A DNA stretch of 64,000 nt from Serratia odorifera (GTDB taxonomy: Bacteria; Pseudomonadota; Gammaproteobacteria; Enterobacterales; Enterobacteriaceae). Of the stretch, positions 38,723-48,400 are shown piece after piece. The notes below the pieces were generated by a model that saw only the letters and a list, made by a program, of their open reading frames with translations, searched no databases and was not told the origin of the DNA. The stretch spans positions 930,001 to 994,000 of the forward strand of contig NZ_LR134117.1 in the NCBI RefSeq assembly GCF_900635445.1. Reading direction: 5' to 3'. Numbering within the stretch: position 1 is the first letter of the stretch; every line of letters starts with the position of its first letter. The position numbers were made by a program, and so were the translations under genes.

Positions 38723-38943
38723 GTTGCGAACCAGCGTGAGAGCAAACAATGGCGTTAGCTTAGCGCGACGTGCGCCGCTTGGCATCCCTCTGTCGAAAAT
38801 AGTTCATCTGTTCGCCACCAACGCGTAACGCAATTGTCATCTCGCGGCGGCACCCTATGGCCAACGTGATCAACGGGTATGCACCATGCCGCAATTTACA
38901 TTCGACATCACCGACAGCGCCCCGGCCAACGGAGGTTTTTATT

Positions 38944-39672
38944 ATGATGCAGTTATCTAGACATCCGACCACTTACCCGACCCGTTACCAGCAAATCGCC
39001 GCGCAGTTGGAAGACGAGTTACGCGCCCACTACCGCTGCGGCGACTATCTGCCTTCAGAACAGCAACTGGCCGACCGCTACCAGGTCAATCGCCATACGC
39101 TGCGCCGTGCGGTCGATCAACTGGTGGAACGCGGCTGGCTGCAACGTCGCCATGGCATCGGCATTCTGGTGCTGATGCGCCCTTATGATTATCCGCTGCA
39201 TGCCAAAACCCGCTTTAGCCAGAACCTGTTCGAGCAGGGAAGCCACCCCACCAGTGAGCGCTTACTCGCAGTTTTGCGCCCCTGCAACGGCCATATCGCC
39301 AGCGCGTTATCGCGTGAAGAGGGCGAAACGGTGATTCACCTGCGGACGTTGCGTCGGGTCAATGGCGTACCACTGAGCGTTATCGATCACTACCTGCCGG
39401 ATCTGGATTGGTGGCCAGCGCTGCAACAGTTCCACAGCGGCTCGCTGCATGAATTTATCGAACAACGTATCCACCAGTCGCTGACCCGCAGCCAGACGCG
39501 CATCAGCGCCCGTCGCGCGCAGGCCAAAGAGAGCCAACTGCTGGAGATCGCCACCCACGCGCCGCTGCTGTGCGTGCGAACCCTGAATACCTGTGTCGGC
39601 AGCAACAGCGTGGCGGAATACTCCGTCAGCCTGGCGCGCGCCGACATGATCGAACTGACGATGGAGCACTGA
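38944..39672 (+). CDS. phnF: GntR/UTRA-family phosphonate regulator PhnF
   Basis: HutC-subfamily repressor of the C-P lyase genes. 242 residues: N-terminal winged helix (ATGs at 38944/38947 both possible; MQLSRHPTTYPTRYQ matches E. coli) with YLPSEQQLADRYQVNRHTLRRAVDQL, then a UTRA ligand domain (FSQNLFEQGSHPTSERLL, FEQ...AEYSVSLARADMIE). First gene of the operon, directly adjoining phnG. A Pho box upstream was not convincingly found. Confidence 0.93.
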   Translation: MMQLSRHPTTYPTRYQQIAAQLEDELRAHYRCGDYLPSEQQLADRYQVNRHTLRRAVDQLVERGWLQRRHGIGILVLMRPYDYPLHAKTRFSQNLFEQGSHPTSERLLAVLRPCNGHIASALSREEGETVIHLRTLRRVNGVPLSVIDHYLPDLDWWPALQQFHSGSLHEFIEQRIHQSLTRSQTRISARRAQAKESQLLEIATHAPLLCVRTLNTCVGSNSVAEYSVSLARADMIELTMEH

Positions 39673-40116
39673 ATGCAATCCTTATCGAGCAGACAACGCT
39701 GGATGTCAGTGTTGGCGCACAGCCAACCGGCCCAGCTACGCAGCCACTGGCAGGCGCTGAACCTTAACCCGCGCTATCAACTGCTGCGCGCGCCGGAGAT
39801 CGGCCTGGCGCAGTTGCAGGGGCGGATGGGAGCTACCGGCCGCCGCTTCGTGCTGGGCGACATGACCGTCACCCGCAGCGTGGTGCAACTGGACAACGGC
39901 GGCCACGGTTACAGCTACATCGCCGGGCGCGACAAGGCCCATGCCGAGCTGTGCGCGCTGGCCGATGCGCTGCTGCAACAGCCGGAACACCACGAACGGC
40001 TGCAACAGCGGCTGATTGAACCGCTGGCGGCGCTGCAGCAGGAGCAGCGTCAACTGCGCTCCCGCGCGGTGGCGTCCAGCCGGGTCGACTTCTTTACCCT
40101 GGTGCGGGGGGAATAA
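39673..40116 (+). CDS. phnG: C-P lyase core subunit PhnG
   Basis: Part of the PhnGHIJ core that moves ribose 5-triphosphate onto phosphonate. 147 residues, with RQRWMSVLAHSQ and the conserved RRFVLGDMTVTR. The ATG directly follows the phnF stop. Confidence 0.93.
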   Translation: MQSLSSRQRWMSVLAHSQPAQLRSHWQALNLNPRYQLLRAPEIGLAQLQGRMGATGRRFVLGDMTVTRSVVQLDNGGHGYSYIAGRDKAHAELCALADALLQQPEHHERLQQRLIEPLAALQQEQRQLRSRAVASSRVDFFTLVRGE

Positions 40117-40118
40117 CC

Positions 40119-40700
40119 ATGAGTTTACTCACCGGCTTTGCCCAACCGATTGAACAGGCGCAGCATGCCTTCCGCTTGATGCTCAAGGCGTTAAGCGAAC
40201 CGGGCGTCACGGTGACGCTCGGCGACGGGCCAGTATGGCCGCCGTTGAACGCCGCCGACACCGCAGCGCTGCTGACGTTGGCCGACGGGGAAACCCCGAT
40301 CCATCTCTGCCCTGCCCTGCATTGTGAGCAAGTGCTGACAAACATTCGTTTCCACACCGGCGCGCCGCTGGCTGACACGCCGGCAGCGATCCGCTTTGCG
40401 CTGTGGGACGGCAGCCTGCAAGCGGCAGATTTAAGCCAATTACCGTACGGCAGCGATATTTCGCCGGAATTCGGCGCCACTCTGCTGGTGCAGGTGAGCA
40501 GCCTGACGGCAGGCGCACCGCTGCGCCTGAGCGGCCCCGGCATTGAGCGGCAACGGCTTATCAGCCCGGAACTGCCCGCCGCGCTGCGCGATTATCTGCT
40601 GGAACGTCCGCACCGCTTCCCGCTGGGCATTGACGTACTACTGACCTGTGGCGAGCAACTGATCGCCATTCCACGCACCACGCATCTGGAGGCCTGCTGA
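40119..40700 (+). CDS. phnH: C-P lyase core subunit PhnH
   Basis: Dimeric structural subunit of the C-P lyase core. 193 residues, with the family stretches LTGFAQPIEQAQHAFRLM, LLTLADGETP and GPGIERQR. Lies 2 bases after phnG and overlaps phnI by one base. Confidence 0.93.
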   Translation: MSLLTGFAQPIEQAQHAFRLMLKALSEPGVTVTLGDGPVWPPLNAADTAALLTLADGETPIHLCPALHCEQVLTNIRFHTGAPLADTPAAIRFALWDGSLQAADLSQLPYGSDISPEFGATLLVQVSSLTAGAPLRLSGPGIERQRLISPELPAALRDYLLERPHRFPLGIDVLLTCGEQLIAIPRTTHLEAC

Positions 40701-41785
40701 TGTACGTCGCGGTGAAAGGGGGCGAAAAAGCCATTGAGGCCGCCCATCAGTTACAGGAAAACCTGCGTCGCGGTGATAGCGCGCAGCCGGCGCTGAGCGC
40801 CGAACAAATCGATCGGCAACTCGGGCTGGCGGTGGACCGTGTGATGACCGAGGGCGGCGTGTATGACCGCGAACTGGCGGCGCTGGCCGTCAAACAGGCC
40901 AGCGGCGATCTGGTGGAAGCCATTTTTCTGCTGCGCGCCTATCGCACCACGCTGCCACGGCTGGCGGTCAGCCAACCGCTGGCCACCGACAAGATGCGTC
41001 TGGAACGACGCATTTCTGCGGTTTACAAAGACTTGCCCGGCGGTCAGGTGCTTGGCCCAACCTACGATTACACCCATCGTCTGCTGGACTTCGCGCTGCT
41101 GGCAGAAGGCGAAACGCCCGCCGCGCCGTTGGCCGAAGAGCCGCTGCCGGAGCAATGCGCCCACGTGTTCGATCTGCTCAGCCAGCAGCAACTGGCGCAG
41201 CCCGAACTGGATGACGACAGCACGCCGGACGACATTACCCGCACGCCACCGGTTTACCCCTGCCCGCGTTCGGCACGCCTGCAACAGCTGGTGCGCGGCG
41301 ACGAAGGCTTTCTGCTGGCGCTCGGTTATTCGACCCAGCGTGGCTATGGCCGCACCCACCCGTTCGCCGGGGAAATTCGCAGCGGCTACCTGACGGTGTC
41401 CATCGTGCCGGAAGAGTTGGGCTTTGCCATTGATATCGGCGAAATCCTGCTGACCGAATGCGAAATGGTCAACGGCTTCGTTGATCCGCCGCAACAGCCG
41501 CCGCATTTTACCCGCGGTTACGGGCTGGTATTCGGTCGCGCGGAACGCAAGGCCATGGCGATGGCGCTGGTCGATCGCGCTCTGCAAACCGCCGAATACG
41601 GCGAGAGCGTCGCCAGCCCGGCACAGGACGAAGAGTTCGTGTTGGCCCATGCCGATAACGTGGAAGCCGCCGGCTTCGTTTCTCACCTTAAATTGCCGCA
41701 CTACGTTGATTTCCAGGCCGAACTGGAACTGTTGAAACGCCTGCGGCAGGAATTTGCCGAGCGTCAGGAGGCGCGTCATGACTGA
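40700..41785 (+). CDS. phnI: C-P lyase core subunit PhnI
   Basis: Core subunit with nucleosidase activity that displaces adenine of ATP in the presence of the other subunits. 361 residues; starts MYVAVKGGEKAIEAA. Shows LLRAYRTTLPRL, RRISAVYKDLPGGQ and FARGYGLVFGRAERKAM-like stretch (TRGYGLVFGRAER). Overlaps phnH by 1 and phnJ by 8 bases. Confidence 0.94.
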   Translation: MYVAVKGGEKAIEAAHQLQENLRRGDSAQPALSAEQIDRQLGLAVDRVMTEGGVYDRELAALAVKQASGDLVEAIFLLRAYRTTLPRLAVSQPLATDKMRLERRISAVYKDLPGGQVLGPTYDYTHRLLDFALLAEGETPAAPLAEEPLPEQCAHVFDLLSQQQLAQPELDDDSTPDDITRTPPVYPCPRSARLQQLVRGDEGFLLALGYSTQRGYGRTHPFAGEIRSGYLTVSIVPEELGFAIDIGEILLTECEMVNGFVDPPQQPPHFTRGYGLVFGRAERKAMAMALVDRALQTAEYGESVASPAQDEEFVLAHADNVEAAGFVSHLKLPHYVDFQAELELLKRLRQEFAERQEARHD

Positions 41786-42635
41786 AGTATTGAGCGGTTA
41801 TAACCCCGGCTACCTGGACGAACAGACCAAACGCATGATCCGCCGCGCCATTCTGAAGGGCGTGGCCATCCCCGGCTATCAGGTGCCGTTCGGCGGTCGT
41901 GAAATGCCGATGCCATACGGCTGGGGCACCGGCGGCATTCAAATCACCGCCAGCGTTATCGGCCAGCACGACGTGCTGAAAGTGATTGACCAGGGCGCGG
42001 ACGATACCACCAACGCCGTCTCCATCCGCCGCTTCTTCCAACGGGTGACCGGCGTCGCCACCACCGAACGGACGCCGGAAGCCACGCTGATCCAGACCCG
42101 CCACCGCATTCCGGAAACGCCGCTGCGGGAAGATCAGATCCTGATTTATCAGGTGCCGATCCCCGAGCCGCTGCGCTTTATCGAACCGCGCGAGACCGAA
42201 ACCCGCAAGATGCACGCGCTGGAAGAATACGGCGTGATGCAGGTGAAACTGTATGAGGACATCGCTCGCTACGGCCACATTGCCACCACCTATGCCTATC
42301 CGGTGAAGGTCAACGACCGCTATGTGATGGATCCGTCGCCAATCCCGAAGTTCGACAACCCGAAAATGCACATGATGCCGGCGCTGCAACTGTTTGGTGC
42401 CGGGCGTGAGAAGCGCATCTATGCCCTGCCGCCGTTCACCAAGGTGGAAAGCCTGGACTTTGACGATCACCCGTTCAGCATCCAGCAGTGGGAAGAGCCG
42501 TGCGCGCTGTGCGGTTCGCGCCACAGCTATCTGGATGAGGTGGTGCTCGACGATCGGGGCAGCCGTATGTTCGTCTGTTCGGATACCGATTATTGCCGGC
42601 AGCAGCTGGCGCAACAGCAAGAGGCGCAGCACTGA
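41778..42635 (+). CDS. phnJ: Carbon-phosphorus lyase PhnJ (radical SAM)
   Basis: Catalytic lyase that breaks the C-P bond of the phosphonate ribose intermediate, releasing the alkane. 285 residues. The Cys motif is C242-x2-C245-x21-C267-x5-C273 (CALC...VCSDTDYC), matching the E. coli iron-sulfur site shifted by one residue. Overlaps phnI and phnK by a few bases, so the core is tightly coupled. Confidence 0.97.
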   Translation: MTEVLSGYNPGYLDEQTKRMIRRAILKGVAIPGYQVPFGGREMPMPYGWGTGGIQITASVIGQHDVLKVIDQGADDTTNAVSIRRFFQRVTGVATTERTPEATLIQTRHRIPETPLREDQILIYQVPIPEPLRFIEPRETETRKMHALEEYGVMQVKLYEDIARYGHIATTYAYPVKVNDRYVMDPSPIPKFDNPKMHMMPALQLFGAGREKRIYALPPFTKVESLDFDDHPFSIQQWEEPCALCGSRHSYLDEVVLDDRGSRMFVCSDTDYCRQQLAQQQEAQH

Positions 42636-43423
42636 TGACTTCCGCACTTTTGGACAGCGCCCCGCTGCTGTCGGTAAGCAACCTGACGCACCTGTACGCG
42701 CCGGGCAAAGGTTTTAACAATGTGTCATTTGATATCTATCCCGGTGAAGTGCTGGGTATCGTCGGCGAATCCGGCTCCGGCAAGACCACCCTGCTGAAGT
42801 CGATTTCAGCCCGCCTGGCGCCACAGCACGGACAGATCGTTTATCAGCCACAGGCCGGGCAACGGCACGATCTGTACGCGATGGCGGAAAGCGATCGCCG
42901 CCGTCTGCTGCGCACCGACTGGGGCGTGGTGCACCAGCATCCGCTTGACGGGCTGCGGCCGCAGGTCTCCGCCGGCGGCAATATCGGCGAACGGCTGATG
43001 GCAATTGGCCAACGGCACTATGGCGACATCCGCCAGCAGGCCGCGCAGTGGCTGGAGGACGTCGAGATCCCGGTGTCGCGCCTGGACGATCTGCCAACCA
43101 CCTTTTCCGGTGGCATGCAGCAGCGGCTGCAAATCGCCCGCAATCTGGTCACCCACCCCAAACTGGTGTTTATGGACGAACCGACCGGCGGGCTGGACGT
43201 TTCGGTACAGGCGCGACTGCTGGATCTGCTGCGCACGCTGGTGGTGGAAATGCAGCTGGCGGCGGTGATCGTCACCCACGATCTTGGCGTGGCGCGGCTG
43301 CTGGCGCACCGTTTGCTGGTGATGAAACAGGGCGAAGTGGTGGAAAGCGGCCTGACCGACCGGGTACTGGACGATCCGCACCACCCCTATACCCAACTGC
43401 TGGTGTCGTCAGTGCTGGCATAA
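42635..43423 (+). CDS. phnK: ABC-type ATPase subunit PhnK of C-P lyase complex
   Basis: ATP-binding protein that attaches to the PhnGHIJ core and is required for phosphonate use in vivo; not a classical transporter ATPase. 262 residues. Walker A GESGSGKTT, signature FSGGMQQRLQIARN, Walker B LVFMDEPTGGLD. Start overlaps the phnJ stop (TGATG). Confidence 0.94.
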   Translation: MTSALLDSAPLLSVSNLTHLYAPGKGFNNVSFDIYPGEVLGIVGESGSGKTTLLKSISARLAPQHGQIVYQPQAGQRHDLYAMAESDRRRLLRTDWGVVHQHPLDGLRPQVSAGGNIGERLMAIGQRHYGDIRQQAAQWLEDVEIPVSRLDDLPTTFSGGMQQRLQIARNLVTHPKLVFMDEPTGGLDVSVQARLLDLLRTLVVEMQLAAVIVTHDLGVARLLAHRLLVMKQGEVVESGLTDRVLDDPHHPYTQLLVSSVLA

Positions 43424-43438
43424 CGGAGTGAAAACAAC

Positions 43439-44143
43439 ATGACGCTTAAAATCCGGGTTGAACACCTGAGTAAAACCTTTGTGCTGCACCAGCAGCACGG
43501 CACGCGGCTGCCGGTGTTGCATGACGCCAACCTGACGGTCAACAGCGGTGAATGCGTGGTGCTGCACGGCCATTCCGGCAGCGGGAAATCCACGCTGCTG
43601 CGGTCGCTGTACGCCAACTATCTGCCGGACAGCGGCCATATCTGGATCGAGCATCAAGGCCAATGGCTGGACGTGGTTCAGGCCGAAGCGCGGCAGATCC
43701 TGGCGGTGCGCCGCCATACCGTCGGCTGGGTCAGCCAGTTCCTGCGGGTGATCCCGCGCATCAGCGCACTGGAAGTGGTGATGCAGCCGTTGCTGGAGCT
43801 GGGCGTTGAGCGCGCCGTCTGCCGTGAGCGTGCCGAAGCGCTGCTCAGCCAGCTCAATGTGCCGCAACGCCTGTGGCCGCTGGCACCGTCGACCTTTTCC
43901 GGCGGCGAACAGCAGCGGGTCAACATCGCCCGCGGCTTTATCGTCGATTACCCGATTCTGCTGCTGGACGAACCGACCGCCTCGCTCGACAGCCGCAACA
44001 GCGCGGCGGTCGTGAAGCTGATTGCCCGGGCGCGACAGCGCGGCGCGGCCATCGTCGGCATTTTCCATGATGAACAGGTCCGCGCACAGGTTGCCGACCG
44101 GTTGCACGATATGCAGGCGCCACAGGCGCTGGAGGTTCCGTGA
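43439..44143 (+). CDS. phnL: ABC-type ATPase subunit PhnL
   Basis: Second ATPase of the complex, needed for early steps of phosphonate breakdown. 234 residues. Walker A GHSGSGKST, signature FSGGEQQRVNIARG, Walker B ILLLDEPTASLD. 15 bases after phnK; its stop overlaps the GTG start of phnM. Confidence 0.94.
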   Translation: MTLKIRVEHLSKTFVLHQQHGTRLPVLHDANLTVNSGECVVLHGHSGSGKSTLLRSLYANYLPDSGHIWIEHQGQWLDVVQAEARQILAVRRHTVGWVSQFLRVIPRISALEVVMQPLLELGVERAVCRERAEALLSQLNVPQRLWPLAPSTFSGGEQQRVNIARGFIVDYPILLLDEPTASLDSRNSAAVVKLIARARQRGAAIVGIFHDEQVRAQVADRLHDMQAPQALEVP

Positions 44144-45276
44144 TTATTAACAACGTCAAATTGGTGCTTGAGGATCGGGTGGTTAACGGTTCGCTGGAAG
44201 TCAGCGACGGGGTGATCCGCAGCTTCGCCGATGGCAGCAGTGGTCTGCCGCAGGCGCTGGACGGTGAAGGCGGCTGGCTGTTGCCGGGGCTGATCGAGCT
44301 GCATACCGACAACCTCGACAAGTTTTTCACCCCGCGTCCCAACGTGGACTGGCCGGCGCACTCGGCCATGAGCAGCCACGACGCGCTGATGGTGGCCAAC
44401 GGCATCACCACGGTGCTGGACGCGGTCGCGATTGGCGACGTGCGCGACGGCGGCCACCGGCTGGACAACCTGCAAAAGATGATCGACGCGGTGATCCACA
44501 GTCAGCGCGCCGGCGTCAATCGGGCCGAACACCGGCTGCACCTGCGCTGCGAACTGCCCCACCACAGCACCTTGCCACTGTTTGAACAGCTGATGGATAA
44601 GCCGGGCGTATCGCTGGTGTCGTTGATGGACCATTCGCCGGGTCAGCGCCAGTTCGCGGCACATGAAAAATATCGTGAATATTATCAAGGCAAATATAAC
44701 CTGAACGATGGGGAAATGGACGCGTTCGAACAGGAACAGATCGCCATGTCGGCACGCTGGGCAACCCCCAATCGTGAAGCGATTGCCGCGCATTGCCGGG
44801 CGCGCGGCATTGCCCTGGCCAGCCATGACGACGCCACCGCGGCGCACGTCAGCGAGTCCTGCGCTCTGGGTAGCGTAATCGCCGAGTTCCCCACTACCGA
44901 AGCCGCCGCCCGCGCGTCGCATCAGCAAGGATTACAGGTGCTGATGGGCGCGCCGAACATCGTACGCGGCGGTTCGCATTCCGGCAACGTGGCGGCGCAC
45001 CACCTGGCGGCGCTCGGGGTGCTGGACATTCTGTCGTCCGACTATTATCCGGCCAGCCTGCTCGATGCCGCATTTCGCCTTGCCGCCGACCCACGCAATG
45101 GCTATGACCTGCCGCAAACGGTGGCGATGGTAACGCGCAATCCGGCGCGGGCGCTGGGGCTAGACGATCGTGGCACCATCGGCGAGGGGCTGCGCGGCGA
45201 TCTGGTGCTGGCACGCCCGCACGGCGAGCATATTTACGTACAAAACGTCTGGCGCCAGGGCAAGCAGGTGTTCTGA
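44140..45276 (+). CDS. phnM: RPnTP hydrolase PhnM (amidohydrolase family)
   Basis: Removes pyrophosphate from alkyl-ribose-triphosphate to give the lyase substrate. 378 residues with the metal-site ELHTDNLDK, the HDDAT stretch and PNIVRGGSHSGN. It starts at GTG 44140; the preceding AGGTTC is a weak ribosome site, so translation is likely coupled to phnL. Confidence 0.94.
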   Translation: MIINNVKLVLEDRVVNGSLEVSDGVIRSFADGSSGLPQALDGEGGWLLPGLIELHTDNLDKFFTPRPNVDWPAHSAMSSHDALMVANGITTVLDAVAIGDVRDGGHRLDNLQKMIDAVIHSQRAGVNRAEHRLHLRCELPHHSTLPLFEQLMDKPGVSLVSLMDHSPGQRQFAAHEKYREYYQGKYNLNDGEMDAFEQEQIAMSARWATPNREAIAAHCRARGIALASHDDATAAHVSESCALGSVIAEFPTTEAAARASHQQGLQVLMGAPNIVRGGSHSGNVAAHHLAALGVLDILSSDYYPASLLDAAFRLAADPRNGYDLPQTVAMVTRNPARALGLDDRGTIGEGLRGDLVLARPHGEHIYVQNVWRQGKQVF

Positions 45277-45842
45277 TGGCGTATCTCATCTATCTGATGG
45301 GCCCGTCCGGCGCGGGCAAAGACAGCCTGCTGGAGCGGTTGCGAGCCGACCCGCACGGCGCACCGCTGGTGGCGCACCGTTATATCACCCGGCCGGCGGC
45401 GGCCGGCTGTGAAAATCACATCGCGCTCAGCGAAGTGGAGTTTCTGCGCCGGCGAGCCAACGGCTTGTTTGCCCTCGACTGGCAGGCGCATCAGACCCAT
45501 TACGCACTGGGGATCGAGGTGGATCTGTGGCTGCTGCAAGGGATCGATGTGGTGGTCAACGGCTCTCGCGCTCATCTGCCACAGGCGCAGCAGCGCTACG
45601 GCACGCAGCTGCTGCCGGTATGCCTGCAGGTCGATCCGGCCATTCTGCGCCAGCGATTGCAGCAACGCGGGCGCGAAGACGCCCAGCAGATAGAGCAGCG
45701 GCTAACGCGCGCGGCGGCCTATCAGCACGCCTTGCCGCCCGGCTGCCACCGTCTGGATAATAATGGCGATCTGGCCACCACGCTGGCGGCATTGACGGCG
45801 CTGCTGGCGCGGCATTCGCATAAGGAAACGTCATGCAATTAA
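45276..45842 (+). CDS. phnN: Ribose 1,5-bisphosphokinase PhnN
   Basis: Phosphorylates ribose 1,5-bisphosphate to PRPP, recycling the ribose of C-P lyase products. 188 residues with Walker A GPSGAGKDSLL (about 9-19). Overlaps the phnM stop by one base and phnP by ten. Confidence 0.93.
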   Translation: MAYLIYLMGPSGAGKDSLLERLRADPHGAPLVAHRYITRPAAAGCENHIALSEVEFLRRRANGLFALDWQAHQTHYALGIEVDLWLLQGIDVVVNGSRAHLPQAQQRYGTQLLPVCLQVDPAILRQRLQQRGREDAQQIEQRLTRAAAYQHALPPGCHRLDNNGDLATTLAALTALLARHSHKETSCN

Positions 45843-46582
45843 CTTTTCTTGGCACCGGTGGCGCGCAGCAGGTGCCGGCATTTGGCTGTGAGTGTCTGGT
45901 GTGTCGGCGCGCGCGGCGAGAAGCGGCCTTCCGGCGGCGGGCGTGCAGCGCCATGTTGCAATATAACGGGGAAACCAGCTTGCTGGATGCGGGATTGACG
46001 TCGTTGGAACGGCGATTTTCGGCGGGGCAAATTCAACGTTTTTTACTGACACATTACCACATGGATCACGTTCAGGGGCTATTTCATTTGCGTTGGGGGT
46101 GCGGAAATTCCATTCCGGTGTTCGGGCCGCCCGATCCTCAAGGCTGCGACGATCTGTTCAAACACCCCGGGATCCTCGACTTTCAGCCGCCATTGGCGCC
46201 GTTTGTCAGCGTGGAGCTTGGCGGCCTGCAGATCACGCCGCTGCCGCTGATCCACTCAAAACCGACCCACGGATATCTGATTCAAACGCCGGGCAAGGCG
46301 CTGGCCTATCTTACCGATACCGTCGGCCTGCCACCGCAGACCGCGCGTTTCCTGCAACATGTGTCGCTGGATCTGCTGGTGCTGGATTGCAGCCTGCCAC
46401 CGCAGACGCAGGCGCCGCGCAACCATAACGATCTGACCCGCGCGCTGGAGATCCAGCAGCGCTTGCAGCCGCGCCGTACCCTGCTGACGCACATCAGCCA
46501 TCAGCTCGATTTATGGTTGCTCGACAACCCCTTGCCTGGCGGCCTGGAATTGGCGTTTGATAATCTCAGCGTCAGTGTGTGA
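45833..46582 (+). CDS. phnP: Phosphoribosyl 1,2-cyclic phosphate phosphodiesterase PhnP
   Basis: Opens the cyclic product of the lyase to ribose 1,5-bisphosphate, the substrate of PhnN. 249 residues, metallo-beta-lactamase fold. Metal motif THYHMDH (about 73-79) and the N-terminal zinc-type CECLVCRRARR. Last gene of the operon, convergent with yraR and overlapping it by 11 bases. PhnO (acetyltransferase), usually between N and P, is absent. Confidence 0.95.
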   Translation: MQLTFLGTGGAQQVPAFGCECLVCRRARREAAFRRRACSAMLQYNGETSLLDAGLTSLERRFSAGQIQRFLLTHYHMDHVQGLFHLRWGCGNSIPVFGPPDPQGCDDLFKHPGILDFQPPLAPFVSVELGGLQITPLPLIHSKPTHGYLIQTPGKALAYLTDTVGLPPQTARFLQHVSLDLLVLDCSLPPQTQAPRNHNDLTRALEIQQRLQPRRTLLTHISHQLDLWLLDNPLPGGLELAFDNLSVSV

Positions 46583-47213
46583 CGGAGTGAAAACAGCGCA
46601 ACTGGTTGGATTCTAATACCTTTACCCCGTTACCGGCGCTGAACGCCTGTTCCATCATGGTCTGCGCCACGTCTTTGGCGGCGATCGCTTTCCATTTGCC
46701 CGGCAGCAGATTGAACAGCGGCTGGGCGATACGCTCCATCAAGCGTGGCGTCGGCCTCTGGCCCAGCAGCATTGACGGCCGCACCAGCGTCAGGCGCGGC
46801 CAGCCCTGCTCACGCAGCGCCTGTTCCATTTCACCCTTGGTGCGATTGTACAGAAAGGTCGAGCGCGTGCTGGCGCCCAATGCGCTCACCGCCAGACAGT
46901 GCTGCGCCCCTAGCCGGCGGCCGGTCAGCGCGCTTTCCACCACCAGCGTATAATCCACATAGTGGAAATTGCCGTCGCTGCCGGCCTCGCGTCGGGTGGT
47001 GCCGAGACAGCAGAACACCATGTCGACCGGCTGATCCAGTCCGGTCAGTAATTGAAACAGATCGTCGCCGACCGGATTGTGCAATTTGTCATGTGGCGGC
47101 AACGGCTTGCGCGTTGGCGCGACGATCGCCGTTACTTGCCGATTGGCCTGCAACAGACGCAATAACTCACCGCCCACCAGTCCGGTAGCGCCAATAATCA
47201 GTACCCGTGCCAT
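46572..47213 (-). CDS. yraR: NAD(P)H-binding protein YraR
   Basis: 213-residue atypical SDR protein with N-terminal VLIIGATGLVGGELL and the LSAL-like GASTRSTFLYNRTKGEMEQALR stretch containing a Tyr-x3-Lys-like YNRTK. Exact substrate is unknown. It aligns with E. coli YraR (MVFCCLGTTRREAGS shared). In E. coli it follows yraQ; here the phn operon lies between. Confidence 0.9.
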   Translation of the reverse strand: MARVLIIGATGLVGGELLRLLQANRQVTAIVAPTRKPLPPHDKLHNPVGDDLFQLLTGLDQPVDMVFCCLGTTRREAGSDGNFHYVDYTLVVESALTGRRLGAQHCLAVSALGASTRSTFLYNRTKGEMEQALREQGWPRLTLVRPSMLLGQRPTPRLMERIAQPLFNLLPGKWKAIAAKDVAQTMMEQAFSAGNGVKVLESNQLRCFHSVTH

Positions 47214-47407
47214 AAGCCCTCCCGTGCCGAGTTAGCTACTCGATTTCAGTATAAGTGATTTGCTGCTGTCACACCCTGTTACGTGTTGTGCATGGCGACA
47301 AACCGCGCCATGCCGCGGCCGGTGGGGTTTTCTGCCCGTTCGGGGTTGAGAATGACGCCCGGCGCCCCTAGCCTTATAAGACGGTCATTGATCAGAAGGA
47401 GGAAAAT

Positions 47408-47926
47408 GTGAGCAAGAAAATTGCGGTGCTGATTACCGATGAATTTGAAGACGCCGAATTTACCTCTCCCGCCGACGCTTTTCGCCAGGCGGGGCATCAG
47501 GTGATCACCATTGAAAAACAGGCCGGCAAAACCGTTAAGGGCAAAAAAGGCGAGGCCAGCGTAACCATCGACAAATCGATCGATGAGGTACAAACCGCCG
47601 ATTTCGACGCCCTGCTGTTGCCCGGCGGCCATTCGCCCGATGCGCTGCGCGCTGACGATCGCTTCGTCGAGTTTACTCGACAGTTTGCCGACAGCGGCAG
47701 ACCGATTTTCGCCATCTGCCACGGGCCGCAGCTGCTGATCAGCGCCGATGCGGTACGCGGGCGCAAACTCACCACGGTCAAACCGGTGGTGGTCGACGTG
47801 AAAAACGCCGGTGCCGATTACTACGACAAGGAAGTGGTGGTGGATAACGATACGCTGGTCACCAGCCGCACGCCGGAGGATTTACCGGCCTTTAACCGTG
47901 AATCGCTGCGCATATTGGCGCAGTAA
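47408..47926 (+). CDS. yhbO: DJ-1/PfpI-family protein YhbO
   Basis: Stress-related deglycase/protease-like protein. 172 residues. The nucleophile Cys is in FAICHGPQLL, with the Glu in EFEDAEF near the N-terminus. Starts at GTG 47408 after AAGGAGG; the preceding ATG leads straight to a stop, so GTG is the only sensible start. Confidence 0.93.
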   Translation: MSKKIAVLITDEFEDAEFTSPADAFRQAGHQVITIEKQAGKTVKGKKGEASVTIDKSIDEVQTADFDALLLPGGHSPDALRADDRFVEFTRQFADSGRPIFAICHGPQLLISADAVRGRKLTTVKPVVVDVKNAGADYYDKEVVVDNDTLVTSRTPEDLPAFNRESLRILAQ

Positions 47927-47965
47927 TTATCCAGCCGGGGGCGCAGCCTGCGCCCCTTCATACCG

Positions 47966-48400
47966 TTAATCACGCTGCCAATACAGTTTTTTGCCAAAGC
48001 CCAGCGCATTGTCGGTCATTTTGACCTCCAGCAGATCGAGCTGCCACAGCGTCGCCTTCATTGCCTTGGCGATCGGGAAACGCCGGCAGTAGCGCGCACG
48101 CGCCAACGCCTCGTCGTCACCGCTCAGCTCGGTGACCAGGCCGCGATACTGCACGCCCTTGATCAGGGCGATGGTTTTTGGCCGTGGCGCAATGGTGCCC
48201 ACCACGCTGGGGTTGTGTTGCATCAGCACCCCATGCCGGGTGTGCGGCTCGGTCATCAGCCACAGCGCCATGCGTTCGGCATCGAAGACGTAAAAACAAT
48301 TGGCGCACCACATGTCGAGGCCATGGCCGGCGCACAGCGTCAATACGTGCTGCTTGCCAAGAAAGCGGCTGATGTGTTGTTGGTCTTCACTCTGTTCCAC
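47966..48400 (-). CDS. yhbP: Pyridoxamine-phosphate-oxidase-like protein YhbP (UPF0306)
   Basis: 144-residue flavin-binding split-barrel protein of the UPF0306 family, with LTLCAGHGLDMWCANCFYVFD and the PHTRHGVLM stretch. Function unknown. Convergent with yhbO. In E. coli yhbQ follows directly; here 8.8 kb of other genes intervene. Confidence 0.9.
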   Translation of the reverse strand: MEQSEDQQHISRFLGKQHVLTLCAGHGLDMWCANCFYVFDAERMALWLMTEPHTRHGVLMQHNPSVVGTIAPRPKTIALIKGVQYRGLVTELSGDDEALARARYCRRFPIAKAMKATLWQLDLLEVKMTDNALGFGKKLYWQRD

